NCBI GenBank assembly: GCA_037974665.1
Contig: CM075771.1
Span: forward strand, 39,912,425-39,976,424
Length of the DNA: 64,000 bases
Source: Ehretia macrophylla
Lineage: Eukaryota > Streptophyta > Magnoliopsida > Boraginales > Ehretiaceae
Direction: 5' to 3'
A program made the position numbers and the translations under genes. Of the stretch, positions 48,317 to 58,321 are shown piece by piece. How positions within the stretch are numbered: position 1 is the stretch's first letter; every line of letters starts with the position of its first letter. A model generated the notes under the pieces. The model searched no databases. It saw nothing but the letters and a program-made list of their open reading frames with translations, and was not told the origin of the DNA.

Positions 48317-48874
48317 CCTTTTCAATTTTTTTTCCTCCGGTTAGGGTTGCCAAGATACTTTATCCGCTACATTTCTATTATCGAATCCCACGGCACCATG
48401 GGCAAGACAACTTCGCTTCACGTGGAGGCTGGGCCTTCAAACCGAGGGCGTAGGGCTTGTGACCAAGTCTCTGTCACTCCGGTGCCCATAACTTTAGATC
48501 TGTAAGGAGTTATGCGGTGCACACCATACTGTTGGAAAGCTCTCTGAGAGCTCTACGACGGGGGCAGCTAGCTTGCTCGCTATGCCCTTTTTGGAGCCCA
48601 AAATCGAATGTTTTCATTAGTTTCGGGCCACTTTTCTTATTAAGCTCCGTTTTTTCGTCCAAGATCGTACATCGTGAACTGTTAAAAAGATGACAACCTT
48701 ACTTGTAGGACATTAGAGGGCTCTACAATGCGTCGATATCACGTCTTGCGAGGATGCAGCGTTGTTGAAGCGGATAGGTTGTTGTTAAGCCCATTGGGCC
48801 TTTTGAATGAGCCATCTATCTAGGCTGGGACCGTGAACCGTTAACACAAAAAGGAATTCTACCCCCAACATGAC

Positions 48875-48993
48875 TGGTGCGATCATACCAGCACTAATGC
48901 ACCAGATCCGATCAGAACTCCGAAGTTAAGCGTGCTTGGGCGAGAATAGTACTAGGATGGGTGACCCCTTGGGACGTCCACTTGTTCAACCCC
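48875..48993 (+). rRNA. 5S rRNA gene, copy 70
   Basis: Differences: G1T, G30A, C36G, G72A, C95T, A101C, T106A, G108T, G113C, C114A. The 3' end reads TTCAACCCC. Type A spacer. Confidence 0.94.
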
Positions 48994-49550
48994 CTTTTCA
49001 ATTTTTTTTCCTCATGTTAGGGTTGCCAAGATACTTTATCCACCATATTTCTATTATCGAATTCCACGGCACCTTGGGCAAGACAACTTCGCTTCACGTG
49101 GAGGCTGGACCCGCAAACCGAGGGCGTAGGGCTTGTGACCAGGTCTCCGTCGCTCCGGTGCCCATAACTTTTGATCCGTAAGGAGTTACACGGTGCACAG
49201 CATACCGTTGGAAAGTTCTCCGAGAGCTCTTCGACGGGGGTAGCAAGCATGATTGCTGTGCCCTTTTTGGAGCCCAAAATCGAATGTTTTCATCAGTTTT
49301 GGGCCACTTTTCTTATTAAGCTCTATTTTTTCATCCCGGATCGTACGTCGTGAACTGTTAAAAGGATGACAACCTTACTCGCGGGACACTAAAAGGCCCT
49401 ACAACGCGTCGATATCACGTCTTGCGAGGATGCTGCGTTGTTGAAGCGGATGGGATGTTGTTAAGCCCATTGGGCCTTCTGAATGGGCCATCTCTCTAGG
49501 CTGGGAATGTGAACCGTTAACACAAAAAGGAATTCTACCCCCAACATGAC

Positions 49551-49669
49551 TGGTGCGATCATACCAGCACTAATGCACCGGATCTCATCAGAACTCCAAA
49601 GTTAAGCGCGCTTGGGCGAGAGTAGTACTAGGATGGGTGACCCTCTGGGAAGTCCTTGTGTTGTACCCC
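49551..49669 (+). rRNA. 5S rRNA gene, copy 71
   Basis: Differences: G1T, C35T, G48A, T59C, C94T, C107T, C114T. The type B spacer has two small deletions (638 bp to the next start). Confidence 0.95.
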
Positions 49670-50188
49670 CCTTTTCAATTATTTTTCCTCCGGTTAGGGT
49701 TGCCAAGATACTTTAACCACCACATTTCTATTATCGAATCCGACGGCACCTTGGGCAAGACAACTTCACTTCACTTGGAGGTTGGGCCCGCGAACCGAGG
49801 GTTTAGGGCTTGTGACGTCGCTCCGGTGCCCATAACTTTCGATCCGTAAGTAGTTACGCGGCGTACAGCATACCGTTGGAAAGCTCTCCGAGAGTTCTAC
49901 GATGGGGGCAGCTAGCTTGCTAGCTACACCTTTTTTTGGAGCCCAAAATAAAACGTTTTCATCAGTTTCGGGCCACTTTTCTAGTTTTGCTCTGTTTTTC
50001 CTTCCCGGATCGTATATCGTCAGCTGTTAAAGGGCCCTACAACGCGTCGATATCACGTCTTGCGAGGATGCTGCATTGTAGAAGCGGATGGGTTGTTGTT
50101 AAGCCCATTGGGCCTTCTGAATGGGCCATCTCTCTAGGCTGGGACTGTGAACCGTTAACACAAAAATGAACTCTACCCCCACCATGAC

Positions 50189-50307
50189 GGGTGCGATCAT
50201 ACCAGCACTAATGCACCAGATCTCATCAGAACTCCGAAGTTATGCGTGCTTGAGCGAGAGTAGTACTAGGATGGGTGACCCTTTGGGAAGTCCTCGTGTT
50301 GCACCCC
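50189..50307 (+). rRNA. 5S rRNA gene, copy 72
   Basis: Differences: G30A, C35T, A55T, G65A, C94T, C95T. Type B-like spacer. First gene of the two-unit repeat. Confidence 0.95.
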
Positions 50308-50866
50308 TCTTTTCAATTTTTTTTCCTCCGGTTAGGGTTGCCAAGATACTTTATCCACCACATTTCGATTATCGAATCCCATGGCAGCTTGTGCAAGACA
50401 ACTTCGCTTCACGTGGAGGTTGGGCCCGAAAACCGAGGGCGTAGGGCTTGTGACCAGCTCTCTATCGCTCCGGTGCCCATAACTTTTGATCCGTAAGGAG
50501 TAACGCGGTGCACAACATACTGTTGAAAAGCTATCCGAGAGCTCTACGACGGGGGCAGCTAGCTTGCTTGCTGTGCCCTTTTTTGGAGCCCAAAATCGAA
50601 CGTTTTCATTAGTTTCAGGCCACTTTTCTTATTTTGCTATGTTTTTCCTTCCCGGATCGTACATCGTGAGCTGTTAAATGGATGACAACATTACTCGCGG
50701 GACATTAGAGGGCCCTACAACACGTCCATATCACATCTTTCGAGGATGTTGTGTTTTTTAAGCGGATGGGTTGTTGTTAAGCCCATTGGGCCTTTTGAAT
50801 GGGCAATCTCTCTAGGCTTGGACTCTGAACCGTTAACAGATAAAGGAATTGTGCCATCAACAAGAC

Positions 50867-50985
50867 GGGTGCGATCATACCAGCACTAATGCACCGGATC
50901 CTATCAGAACTCCGAAGTTAAGCGTGCTTGGGCGAGAGTAGTACTAGGATGGGTGACCCCCTTGGAAGTCCTCGTGTTGCACTCC
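50867..50985 (+). rRNA. 5S rRNA gene, copy 73, near consensus
   Basis: Only C36T, G97T and C117T differ. It has the variant upstream tract with AGGAATTGTGCCATCAAC. Type A spacer. Confidence 0.97.
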
Positions 50986-51206
50986 CCTTTTCAATTTTTT
51001 TTCCTCCGGTTAGGGTTGCCAAGATACTTTATCCACCACATTTCTATTATCGAATCCCATGGCACCTTGGGCTAGACAACTTCGCTTCACGTGGAGGCTG
51101 GTCCCGCAAACCGAGGGCGTAGGGCTTGTGACCAGGTCTTCGTAGTTCCGGTGCCTATAACTTTTGATCCGTAAGGAGTAACGCGGCGCACAGCATACCG
51201 TTGGAA

Positions 51207-51246
51207 AGCTCTCCGAGAGCTCTACGACGGGCGCAGCAAGCTTGCT
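51207..51246 (+). other. Paired palindromes in the 5S spacer (reference unit 73)
   Basis: AGCTCTCCGAGAGCT (51207-51221) has perfect 7-bp arms around one base. AGCAAGCTTGCT (51235-51246) is a perfect 12-bp palindrome. Both recur in most units about 340-380 bp after the gene start. The second marks the left boundary of every 235-bp extra piece. Function unknown. Confidence 0.75.
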
Positions 51247-51457
51247 CGCTGTGCCCTTTTTGGAGCCCAAAATCGAACGTTTTCATCAGTTTCGGGCCAC
51301 TTTTCTTATTAAGTTCTGTCTTTCCGTCCCGGATCGTACGTTGTGAGCAGTTGAAAGGATGACAACCTTACTCGCGGTACATTAGAGGGCCCTACAACTC
51401 GTCGATATCACGTCTTGCGAGGATGTTGCGTTGTGGAAGCGGATGGGTTGTTGTTAA

Positions 51458-51481
51458 GCCCATTGGGCCTTCTGAATGGGC
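51458..51481 (+). other. GCCCATT...AATGGGC hairpin in the 5S spacer (reference unit 73)
   Basis: Seven-base arms (51458-51464 and 51475-51481) enclose GGGCCTTCTG. It recurs in nearly every unit about 85 bp upstream of the next gene. Nearly all duplication and several deletion breakpoints of the array fall in its left arm. Confidence 0.75.
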
Positions 51482-51543
51482 CATCTCCCTAGGCTGGGAC
51501 TGTGAACCGTTAACATAAAAATGAATTCTACCCCTACCATGAC

Positions 51544-51661
51544 GGATGCAATCATACCAGCACTAATGCACCAGATCTCATCAGAACTCCGAAGTAAAGC
51601 GTGCTTGGCGAGAGTAGTACTAGGATGGGTAACCCCTTGGGAAGTCCTCGTGTTGTATCCC
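51544..51661 (+). rRNA. 5S rRNA gene, copy 74, 118 nt
   Basis: One G is missing from the GGG before the intermediate element (CTTGGCGAG). Other differences: G3A, G7A, G30A, C35T, T53A, G89A, C95T, C114T, C116T. G30A and C35T match copy 72, two units upstream. Type B spacer. Confidence 0.94.
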
Positions 51662-52220
51662 CCTTTTCAATTTTTTTTCCTCCGGTTAGGGTTGCCAAGA
51701 TACTTTATCCACCACATTTCTATTATCGAATCGCATGGCAGCTTGGGCAAGACAACTTCGCTTCACGTGGAGGCTGGGCCCGCAAACCGAGGGCGTAGGG
51801 CTTGTGACCAGGTCTCCGTCGCTCCAATGCCCATAACTTTTGATCCGTAAGGAGTTACGCGGCGCACAACATACTGTTGGAAAGCTATCCGAGAGCTCTA
51901 CGACGGGGGCAGCTAGCTTGCTTGCTGTACCCTTTTTTGGAGCCCAAAATCGAATGTTTTCATTAGTTTCAGGCCAATTTTCTTATTTTTTTATGTTTTT
52001 CCTTCCCGGATCGTACATCGTGAGCTGTTAAAAGGATGACAACCTTACTCGCGGGACATTAGAGGGCCCTACAACGCGTCGATATCACATCTTGCGAGGA
52101 TGCTGTGTTTTTTAAGCGGATGGGTTATTGTTAAGCCCATTTGGCCTTTTGAATGGGCAATCTCTCTAGGCTTGGACTCTGAACCATTAACACATAAAGG
52201 AATTGTGCCATCAACAAGAC

Positions 52221-52339
52221 GGGTGCGATCATACCAGCACTAATGCACTGGATCCTATCAGAACTCCGAAGTTAAGCTTGCTTGGGCGAGAGTAATACTA
52301 GGATGGGTGACCCCCTGGGAAGTCCTCGTGTTGCACTCC
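52221..52339 (+). rRNA. 5S rRNA gene, copy 75
   Basis: Differences: C29T, C36T, G58T, G75A, C117T. C36T, C117T and the variant upstream tract match copy 73. Type A spacer. Confidence 0.96.
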
Positions 52340-52854
52340 CCTTTTCAATTTTTTTCCTCCGGTTAGGGTTGCCAAGATACTTTATCCAGCACATTTCTAT
52401 TATCGAATCCCATGGTACCTTGGGCTAGACAACTTCGCTTCATGTGGAGGCTGGGCCCGCAAACCGAGGGCGTAGGGCTTGTGAGCAGGTCTCCGTCGCT
52501 CTGGTGGCCATAACTTTTGATTCGTAATGAGTAACGCGGCGCACAACATACCGTTGGAAAGCTCTCCAACAGCTCTATGACGGGCGCAGCAAGCTTCCTC
52601 GCTGTACCCTTTTTGGAGCCCAAAATTGATCGTTTTCATCAGTTTCGGTCCACTTTTCTTATTAAGTTATGATTTTACGTCCCGGATCGTACGTCGTGAG
52701 CTGTTAAAAGGACAACACCCTTACTTGCAGGACATTAGAGGGCCCTACAACGTGTCAATATCTCGTCTTGCGAGGATGGTGCGTTGTTGAAGCGGATGGG
52801 TTATTGTTAAGCCCATTGGGCCTTCTGAATGGGCCATCTCTCTAGGCTGGGACT

Positions 52855-52896
52855 GTGAACCGTTAACACAAAAATGAATTCTACCCCGACCATGAC
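52855..52896 (+). promoter_or_regulatory. 5S upstream tract, reference copy 76
   Basis: Conserved layout GTGAACCGTTAACAC, A-run, GAATTCTACCCC, CATGAC, then +1. There is a C at -1, as in other plant 5S genes. The -28 region is an A-rich CACAAAAA rather than a clear TATATA. The CCGTTAAC here is CCTTTAAC in copies 1-13 and 85. A regulatory role is inferred from position and conservation only. Confidence 0.5.
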
Positions 52897-53015
52897 GGGT
52901 GCGATCATACCAGCACTAATGCACCGGATCTCATCAGAACTCCGAAGTTAAGCGTACTTGGGCGAGAGTAGTACTAGGATGGGTGACCCCCTGGGAAGTC
53001 CTCGTGTTGCACCCC
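52897..53015 (+). rRNA. 5S rRNA gene, copy 76, near consensus
   Basis: Only C35T and G60A differ. It is used here as the reference gene for the promoter and terminator entries. Type A spacer. Confidence 0.98.
52946..52994 (+). promoter_or_regulatory. Internal RNA polymerase III promoter (type 1), reference copy 76
   Basis: By analogy with known plant 5S genes: box A about 52946-52960 (AGTTAAGCG core, with one G60A change here), intermediate element 52963-52968 and box C 52976-52994 (AGGATGGGTGACCCCCTGG). TFIIIA is the known binder of this control region. The same positions apply to every copy by adding +50 to +98 to its start. Confidence 0.85.
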
Positions 53016-53017
53016 CC

Positions 53018-53032
53018 TTTTCAATTTTTTTT
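53018..53032 (+). terminator. RNA polymerase III terminator, reference copy 76
   Basis: TTTT, then CAA, then a run of 8 T directly after the gene on the sense strand. This is the standard Pol III stop. The same TTTTCAA plus T-run follows nearly every full-length copy, with a run of 5-9 T; copies 6, 53, 68 and 77 have the run interrupted or shortened nearby. Confidence 0.85.
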
Positions 53033-53334
53033 CCTCCGGTTAAGGTTGCCAAGATACTTTATCCAGCACATTTCTATTATCGAATCCCACGGCAGCTTGG
53101 GCAAGACAACTTCGCTTCACGTGGAGGCTGGGCCCGCAAACCGAGGGCGTAGGGCTTGTGAGTAGGTCTCCGTCGCTCTGGTGGCCATAACTTTTGATCC
53201 GTAATGAGTTACGCAACGCACAGCATACCGTTGGAAAGCTCTCTGAGAGCTCTACGACTAGGGAAGCTAGCTTGCTCGCTTTGACCTTCTTTGGAGCCCA
53301 AATCAAACGTTTTCATCAGTTTCGGGCCACTTTT

Positions 53335-53376
53335 CTTATTAAGCTCTGTTTTTCCGTCCCGGATCGTACGTCGTGA
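53335..53376 (+). other. Type A spacer diagnostic block (reference)
   Basis: Reference for the commoner spacer family: CTTATTAAGCTCTG, then CGTCCCGG, then CGTACGTCGTGAG. About three quarters of spacers carry it. Confidence 0.8.
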
Positions 53377-53573
53377 GCTGTTAAAAGGACGACAACCTTA
53401 CTCGCGCGACATTAGAGGGCCCTACAATGCGTCGATATCACGTCTCGCGAGGATGCTACGTTGTTGAAGTGGATGGGTTGTTGTTAAGCCCATTAGGCCT
53501 TCTGAATATGCCATCTCTCTAGGCTGGGACTGTGAACCGTTAACACAAAAAGGAATTCTACCCCCAACATGAC

Positions 53574-53692
53574 GGGTACAATCATACCAGCACTAATGCA
53601 CCGGATCTCATCAGAACTCCGAAGTTAAGCGTACTTGGGCGAGAGTGGTACTAGGATGGGTGACCCCCTTGGAAGTCCTCGTGTTGCACCCC
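53574..53692 (+). rRNA. 5S rRNA gene, copy 77
   Basis: Differences: G5A, G7A, C35T, G60A, A74G, G97T. G5A, G7A and G97T recur in copy 80, three units on. Type B spacer. Confidence 0.96.
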
Positions 53693-54012
53693 ATTTTTCA
53701 ATTTATTTTCCTCCGGTTAGGGTTGCCAAGATACTTTATCCACCACATTTCTATTATCGAATCCCACGGCAGCTTGGGCAAGACAACTTCGCTTCACGTG
53801 GAGGCTGGGCCCGTAAACCGAGGGCGTAGGGCTTGTGACCAAGTCTCTGTCGCTCCGGTGCCCATAACTTTTGATCTGTAAGGACTTACGCGGCGCACAG
53901 CATACCGTTGTAATTCTCTCCGAGAGCTCTACGACGGAGGCAGTGAGCATGCTCGCTGTACCCTTTTTTGGAGCCCAAATTCGAACGTTTTCATCAGTTC
54001 CGAGCCACTTTT

Positions 54013-54055
54013 CTAATTTTGCTCTGTTTTTCCTTCCCGGATCGTACATCGTGAG
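54013..54055 (+). other. Type B spacer diagnostic block (reference)
   Basis: Reference for the second spacer family: CTAATTTTGCTCTG, then CTTCCCGG, then CGTACATCGTGAG. The differing sites travel together in most units, so the families are real haplotypes. Spacers after copies 32, 35 and 37 are mixed. Confidence 0.8.
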
Positions 54056-54251
54056 TGGTTAAAAGGACGACAACCTTACTCGCAGGACATTAGAGGGCCC
54101 TACATCGTGTCGATATCACGTCTTGCGAGGATGCTGCGTTGTTAAAGCGGATGTGTTGTTGTTAAGCCCATTGGGCCTTCTGAATGGGCAATCTCTCTAG
54201 GCTGGGACTGTGAACCGTTAAAACAAAAAGGAATTCTACCCCCAACATGAC

Positions 54252-54370
54252 GGGTGCGTTCATACCAGCACTAATGCACCGGATCCCATCAGAATTCAGA
54301 AGTTAAGCGTGCTTGGGCGAGAGTAGTACTAGGATGGGTGACCCCCTGGGAAGTCCTTGTGTTGCACTCT
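54252..54370 (+). rRNA. 5S rRNA gene, copy 78
   Basis: Differences: A8T, C44T, C47A, C107T, C117T, C119T. All promoter elements match the consensus. Type B spacer with the marker GTTTACTCCCTGTG. Confidence 0.96.
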
Positions 54371-54930
54371 CCTTTTCAATTTTTTTTTCTTCCGGTTAGG
54401 GTTGCCAAGATACTTTATCCACCACATTTCTATTATCGAATCCCATGGCACCTTGGGCAAGACAACTTCGCTTCACGTGGAGGCTGGGCCCGCAAACCGA
54501 GGGCGTAGGGCTTGTGACCAAGTCTCTGTCGCTCCGGTGCCCATAACTTTTGATCCATAAGGAGTTACGCAGCGCACATCATACTGTTGGAAAGCTCTCC
54601 AAGAGCTCTACAGCGGGGTCAGCGAGTTTACTCCCTGTGTCCTTTTTTGGAGCCAAAAATCGAACGTTTTCATCAGTTTCGGGCTACTTTTCTAGCTTTG
54701 CTCTGTTTTTCCTTCCCGGATCGTACATCGTGAGTTGTTAAAAGGACGACAACCCTACTCGCGGGACATTAGACGGCCCTAAAATGCGTCGATATCACGT
54801 CTTGCGAGGATGCTACGTTGTTAAAGCGGATGGGTTGTTGTTAAGCCCATTGGGCTTTCTGAATGGGCAATCTCTCTAGGCTGGGATTGTGAACAGTTAA
54901 CACAAAAAGGAATTCTACGCCTAACATGAC

Positions 54931-55049
54931 GGGTGCGATCATACCAGCACTAATGCATTGGATCCTATCAGAACTCCGAAGTTAAGCGTGCTTGGGTGAG
55001 TGTAGTACTAGGATGGGTGACCCCCTAGGAAGTCTTCGTGTTGCACTCC
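54931..55049 (+). rRNA. 5S rRNA gene, copy 79
   Basis: Differences: C28T, C29T, C36T, C67T, A71T, G97A, C105T, C117T. The intermediate element has two changes. Type A spacer. Confidence 0.95.
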
Positions 55050-55607
55050 TCATTTCAATTTTTTTTCCTCCGGTTAGGGTTGCAAAGATACTTTATCCAC
55101 CACATTTCTAATATCGAATCCCACGGCACCTTGGGCAAGACAACTTCGCTTCACGTGGAGGCTGGGCCCGCAAACCGAGGGCGTAGGGCTTGTGAGCAGG
55201 TCTCCGTCGCTCTGGTGGCCATAACTTTTGATCCGTAATGAGTTACGCGGCGCACAGCATACCGTTGGAAAGCTCTCTGATAGCTCTACGACTAGGGCAG
55301 CTAGCTTGCTCGCTTTGACCTTTTTGGAGCCCAAAATCAAACGTTTTCATTAGTTTCGGGCCACTTTTCTTATTAAGCTCTGTTTTTCCATCCCGGATCG
55401 TACGTCGTGAGCTGTTAAAAGGATGACAACCTTACTCGCGGGACATTAGAGAGCCCTACAATGCGTCGATATCACGTCTCGCGAGGATGCTACGTTGTTG
55501 AAGTGGATGGGTTGTTGTTAAGCCCATTAGGCCTTCTGAATATGCCATCTCTCTAGGCTGGGACTGTGAACCGTTAACAGAAAAAGGAATTCTACCCCCA
55601 ACATGAC

Positions 55608-55726
55608 GGGTACAATCATACCAGCACTAATGCACCAGATCCCATCAGAATTCTGAAGTTAAGCGTGCTTGGGCGAGAGTAGTACTAGGATGGGTGACCC
55701 CCTTGGAAGTCCTCGCGTTGCACTCC
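55608..55726 (+). rRNA. 5S rRNA gene, copy 80
   Basis: Differences: G5A, G7A, G30A, C44T, C47T, G97T, T109C, C117T. It is the three-unit counterpart of copy 77. Type B spacer. Confidence 0.95.
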
Positions 55727-56284
55727 ATTTTCAATTTATTTTCCTCCGATTAGGGTTGCCAAGATACTTTATCCACCACATTTCTATTATCAAATCCCAC
55801 GGCAGCTTGGGCAAGACAACTTCGCTTCACGTGGAGGTTGGGCCCGCAAACCGAGGGCGTAGGGCTTGTGACCAAGTCTCTGTCGCTCCGGTGCCCATAA
55901 CTTTTGATCTGTAAGGACTTACGCGGCGCACAGTATACCGTTAGAAATCTCTCCGAGAGCTCTACGACGGAGGCAGCGAGCATGCTCGCTGTACCCTTTT
56001 TGGGAGCCCAAATTCGAACGTTTTCATCAGTTCCGAGCCACTTTTCTAATTTTGCTCTGTTTTTCCTTCCCGGATCGTACATCGTGAGTGGTTAAAAGGA
56101 CAACAACCATACTCGCAGGACATTAGAGGGCCTTACATCGCGTCGATATCACGTCTTGCGAGGATGCTGCGTTGTTAAAGCGGATGTGTTGTTGTTAAGC
56201 CCATTGGGCCTTCTGAATGGTCAATCTCTCTAGGCTGGGACTGTGAACCGTTAAAACAAAAATGAATTCTACCCCCAACATGAC

Positions 56285-56403
56285 GGGTGCGATCATACAA
56301 GCACTAATGCACCGGATCCCATCAGAACTTCGAAGTTAAGCGTGCTTGGGTGAGAGCAGTACTAGGATGGGTGACCCCCTGGAAAGTCCTCGTGTTGCAC
56401 CCT
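56285..56403 (+). rRNA. 5S rRNA gene, copy 81
   Basis: Differences: C15A, C46T, C67T, T73C, G99A, C119T. Type B spacer sharing the GTTTACTCCCTGTG marker with the one after copy 78. Confidence 0.95.
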
Positions 56404-56963
56404 CCTTTTCAATTTTTTTTTCCTCCGGTTAGGGTTGCCAAGATACTTTATCCACCACATTTCTATTATCGAAGCACACGGCACATTGGGCAAGACAACT
56501 TCGCTTCACGTGGAGGCTGGGCCCGCAAACCGAGGGCGTAGGGCTTATGACCAATTCTCTGTCGCTCCGGTGCCCGTAACTTTTGATCCGTAAGGAGTTA
56601 CGCGGCGCACAACATACTGTTGGAAAGCTCTCCGAGAGCTGTACGGCGGGGTCAGCGAGTTTACTCCCTGTGCCCTTTTTTGGAGCTGAAAATCGAATGT
56701 TTTCATCAGTTTCGGGCCACTTTTCTGATTTTGCTCTGTTTTTCCTTCCCGGATCGTACATCGTGAGTAGTTAAAAGGACGACAACCTTACTCGCGGGAC
56801 ATTAGACGGCCCTAAAACGCGTCGATATCACGTCTTGCGAGGATGCTACGTTGTTAAAGCGGATGGGTTGTTGTAAAGCCCATTGGGCTTTCTGAATGGG
56901 CAATCTCTCTAGGCTGGGACTATGAACAGTTAACACAAAAAGGAATTCTACGCCTAACATGAT

Positions 56964-57082
56964 GGGTGCGATCATACCAGCACTAATGCACCGGATCCCA
57001 TCATAACTCCGAAGTTAAGCGTGCTTGGGCGATAGTAGTACTAGGATGGGTAACCCCGTGGGAAGTCCTCGTGTTGCACCCC
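56964..57082 (+). rRNA. 5S rRNA gene, copy 82
   Basis: Differences: G41T, G70T, G89A, C95G. The upstream CTACGCCTAACATG matches copy 79, the end of the three-unit repeat. Type A spacer. Confidence 0.96.
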
Positions 57083-57639
57083 CATTTTCAATTTTTTTTC
57101 CTCTGGTTAGGGTTGCCAAGATACTTTATCCACCACATTTCAATTATCGAATCCCACGGTACCTTGGGAAAGACAACTTCGCTTCACGTGGAGGCTGGGC
57201 CCGCAAACTGAGGGCGTAGGGCTTGTGACCGGGTCTCCCTCGCTCCGGTGCCCATAACTTTTGATCCGTAAGGAGTTACGCGGCGCACAGCATACCGTTG
57301 GAAAGCTCTCGAGAGCTCTACGACGAGTGCAGCCAGTTTGCTCGATGTGCCCATTTTGGAGCCCAAAATTAAACGTTTTCATCAGTTTTGAGCCACTTTT
57401 CTTATTAAGCTGTGTTTTTTCATCCCGGATTGTACGTTGTAAGCTGTTAAAAGGATGACAACCTTACTCACGGGACATTAGAGGGCCCTACACCGCGTCG
57501 ATATCACGTCTTCCGAGGATGCTGCGTTGTTGAAGCGGATGGGTTGTTGTTAAGCTCATTGGGCCTTCTTAATGGGCCATCTCACTAGGTTGGGACTGTG
57601 AACCGTTAACACAAAAAGGAATTGTACCCCAGCCATGAC

Positions 57640-57758
57640 GGGTACGATCATACAAGCACTAATGCACCGGATGCCATCAGAACTCTGAACTTAAGCGTGC
57701 TTGGGCGAGAGTAGTACTAAGATGGGTGACCCCCTGGGAAGTCCTCGTGTTGTACCCC
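57640..57758 (+). rRNA. 5S rRNA gene, copy 83
   Basis: Differences: G5A, C15A, C34G, C47T, G51C, G81A, C114T. It is the last complete gene before the retrotransposon. Type A spacer. Confidence 0.95.
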
Positions 57759-58316
57759 CCTTTTCAATTTTTTTTCCTCCGGTTAGGGTTGCCAAGATAC
57801 TTTATCCGCCACATTTCTATTATCAAATCCCATGGCACCTTGGGCAAGACAACTTCGCTTCACGTGGAGGGTGGGCCCGCAAACCGAGGGCGTAGGGCTT
57901 GTGACCAGGTCTCCGTCGCTCCGGTGCCCATAACTTTTGATCCGTAATGAGTAACACGGCGCACAGCATACCGTTAGAAAGCTCTCCGACTGCTCTATGA
58001 CGGGTGCAGCAAACTTGCTCGCGGTGCCCTTTTTCGAGCCCAAAATTGAACATTTTCATCAGTTTAGGGCCACTTTTCTTATTAAGCTATGTTTTTCCGT
58101 CCCGAATCATGCGTCGTGAGCTGTTAAAAGGACGACAACCTTACTCGCGGGACATTAGAGGGCGCTATAATGCGTTGATATCACGTCTTGCGAGGATGCT
58201 GTGTTGTTGAAGCGGATGGGTTGTTGTTAAGCCCATTGGACCTTCCGAATGGGTCATCTCTCTAGGCTGGGACTGTGAACCGTTAACACAAAAAGGAATT
58301 CTACCCCCAACATGAC

Positions 58317-58321
58317 GGGTG
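58317..58321 (+). pseudogene. 5S rRNA gene, copy 84, cut after 5 nt by LTR sequence
   Basis: The upstream tract (CCGTTAACACAAAAAGG to CATGAC) is normal and correctly spaced (677 bp from copy 83). Only GGGTG remains of the gene. The next base starts LTR sequence. Confidence 0.93.

Larger units (their letters stand above)
50161..52880 (+). repeat. Two-unit higher-order repeat, period about 1354 bp
   Basis: The pair of copies 72/73 recurs as 74/75. Shared markers are AAAAATGAA upstream with AGATCTCATCAG in the gene (72, 74), AGCTATCCGAGAG in the spacer, GTGTTTTTTAAGCGGATGGG at 50750 and 52106, and the GGAATTGTGCCATCAAC tract (73, 75). Copy 76 begins a third repeat. Confidence 0.82.
53150..56968 (+). 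repeat. Three-unit higher-order repeat, period about 2033 bp
   Basis: 53150-54935 recurs as 55183-56968. Shared private markers include CTCTGGTGGCCATAAC, CGACTAGGG, GTCTCGCGAGG, CTGAATATGCC, AGGACTTACGCGG, GAGCATGCTCGCTGTACCC, GTTTACTCCCTGTG and CTACGCCTAACATG, each repeated at 2030-2034 bp. Confidence 0.88.
1..58321 (+). repeat. 5S rDNA tandem array, main segment
   Basis: Head-to-tail 5S rDNA. Copies are numbered 1-84 here and copy 85 lies beyond the retrotransposon. Gene positions quoted below count from the first G of GGGTGCGATC (+1) to the last C of TTGCACCCC (+119), and differences are given against the consensus I built by eye from all copies. Box A is taken as about +50 to +64, the intermediate element as +67 to +72 and box C as +80 to +98, following the known plant 5S promoter layout. 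Start-to-start spacing is 672-680 bp except at rearranged units. All copies share one orientation. Confidence 0.98.
46847..58321 (+). repeat. Array domain with two-unit and three-unit higher-order repeats (copies 67-84)
   Basis: Copies 72/73 recur as 74/75 at about 1354 bp, and a third partial copy begins at copy 76. The spacers after 76, 77 and 78 recur after 79, 80 and 81 at 2033 bp. The spacer order in the latter is A, B, B, then A, B, B. The domain ends where copy 84 is cut 5 nt into the gene by retrotransposon sequence. Confidence 0.85.

Noticed and set aside
51078..51090. CACGTG (G-box) in CTTCACGTGGAGG of each spacer
   Set aside because: Conserved, but conservation is explained by the repeat itself and nothing links it to 5S transcription by Pol III.
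215..58210. Very many short open reading frames (60-136 codons) on both strands, several recurring once per unit with similar protein text
   Set aside because: They lie across 5S genes and spacers, repeat with the 677-bp period, differ by frameshifts between units and change as rDNA. They are by-products of the repeat, not genes.
1..58321. CRISPR-like regular spacing of repeats
   Set aside because: The period is 677 bp and the repeated unit includes a 5S rRNA gene; there are no short repeats with unique spacers.
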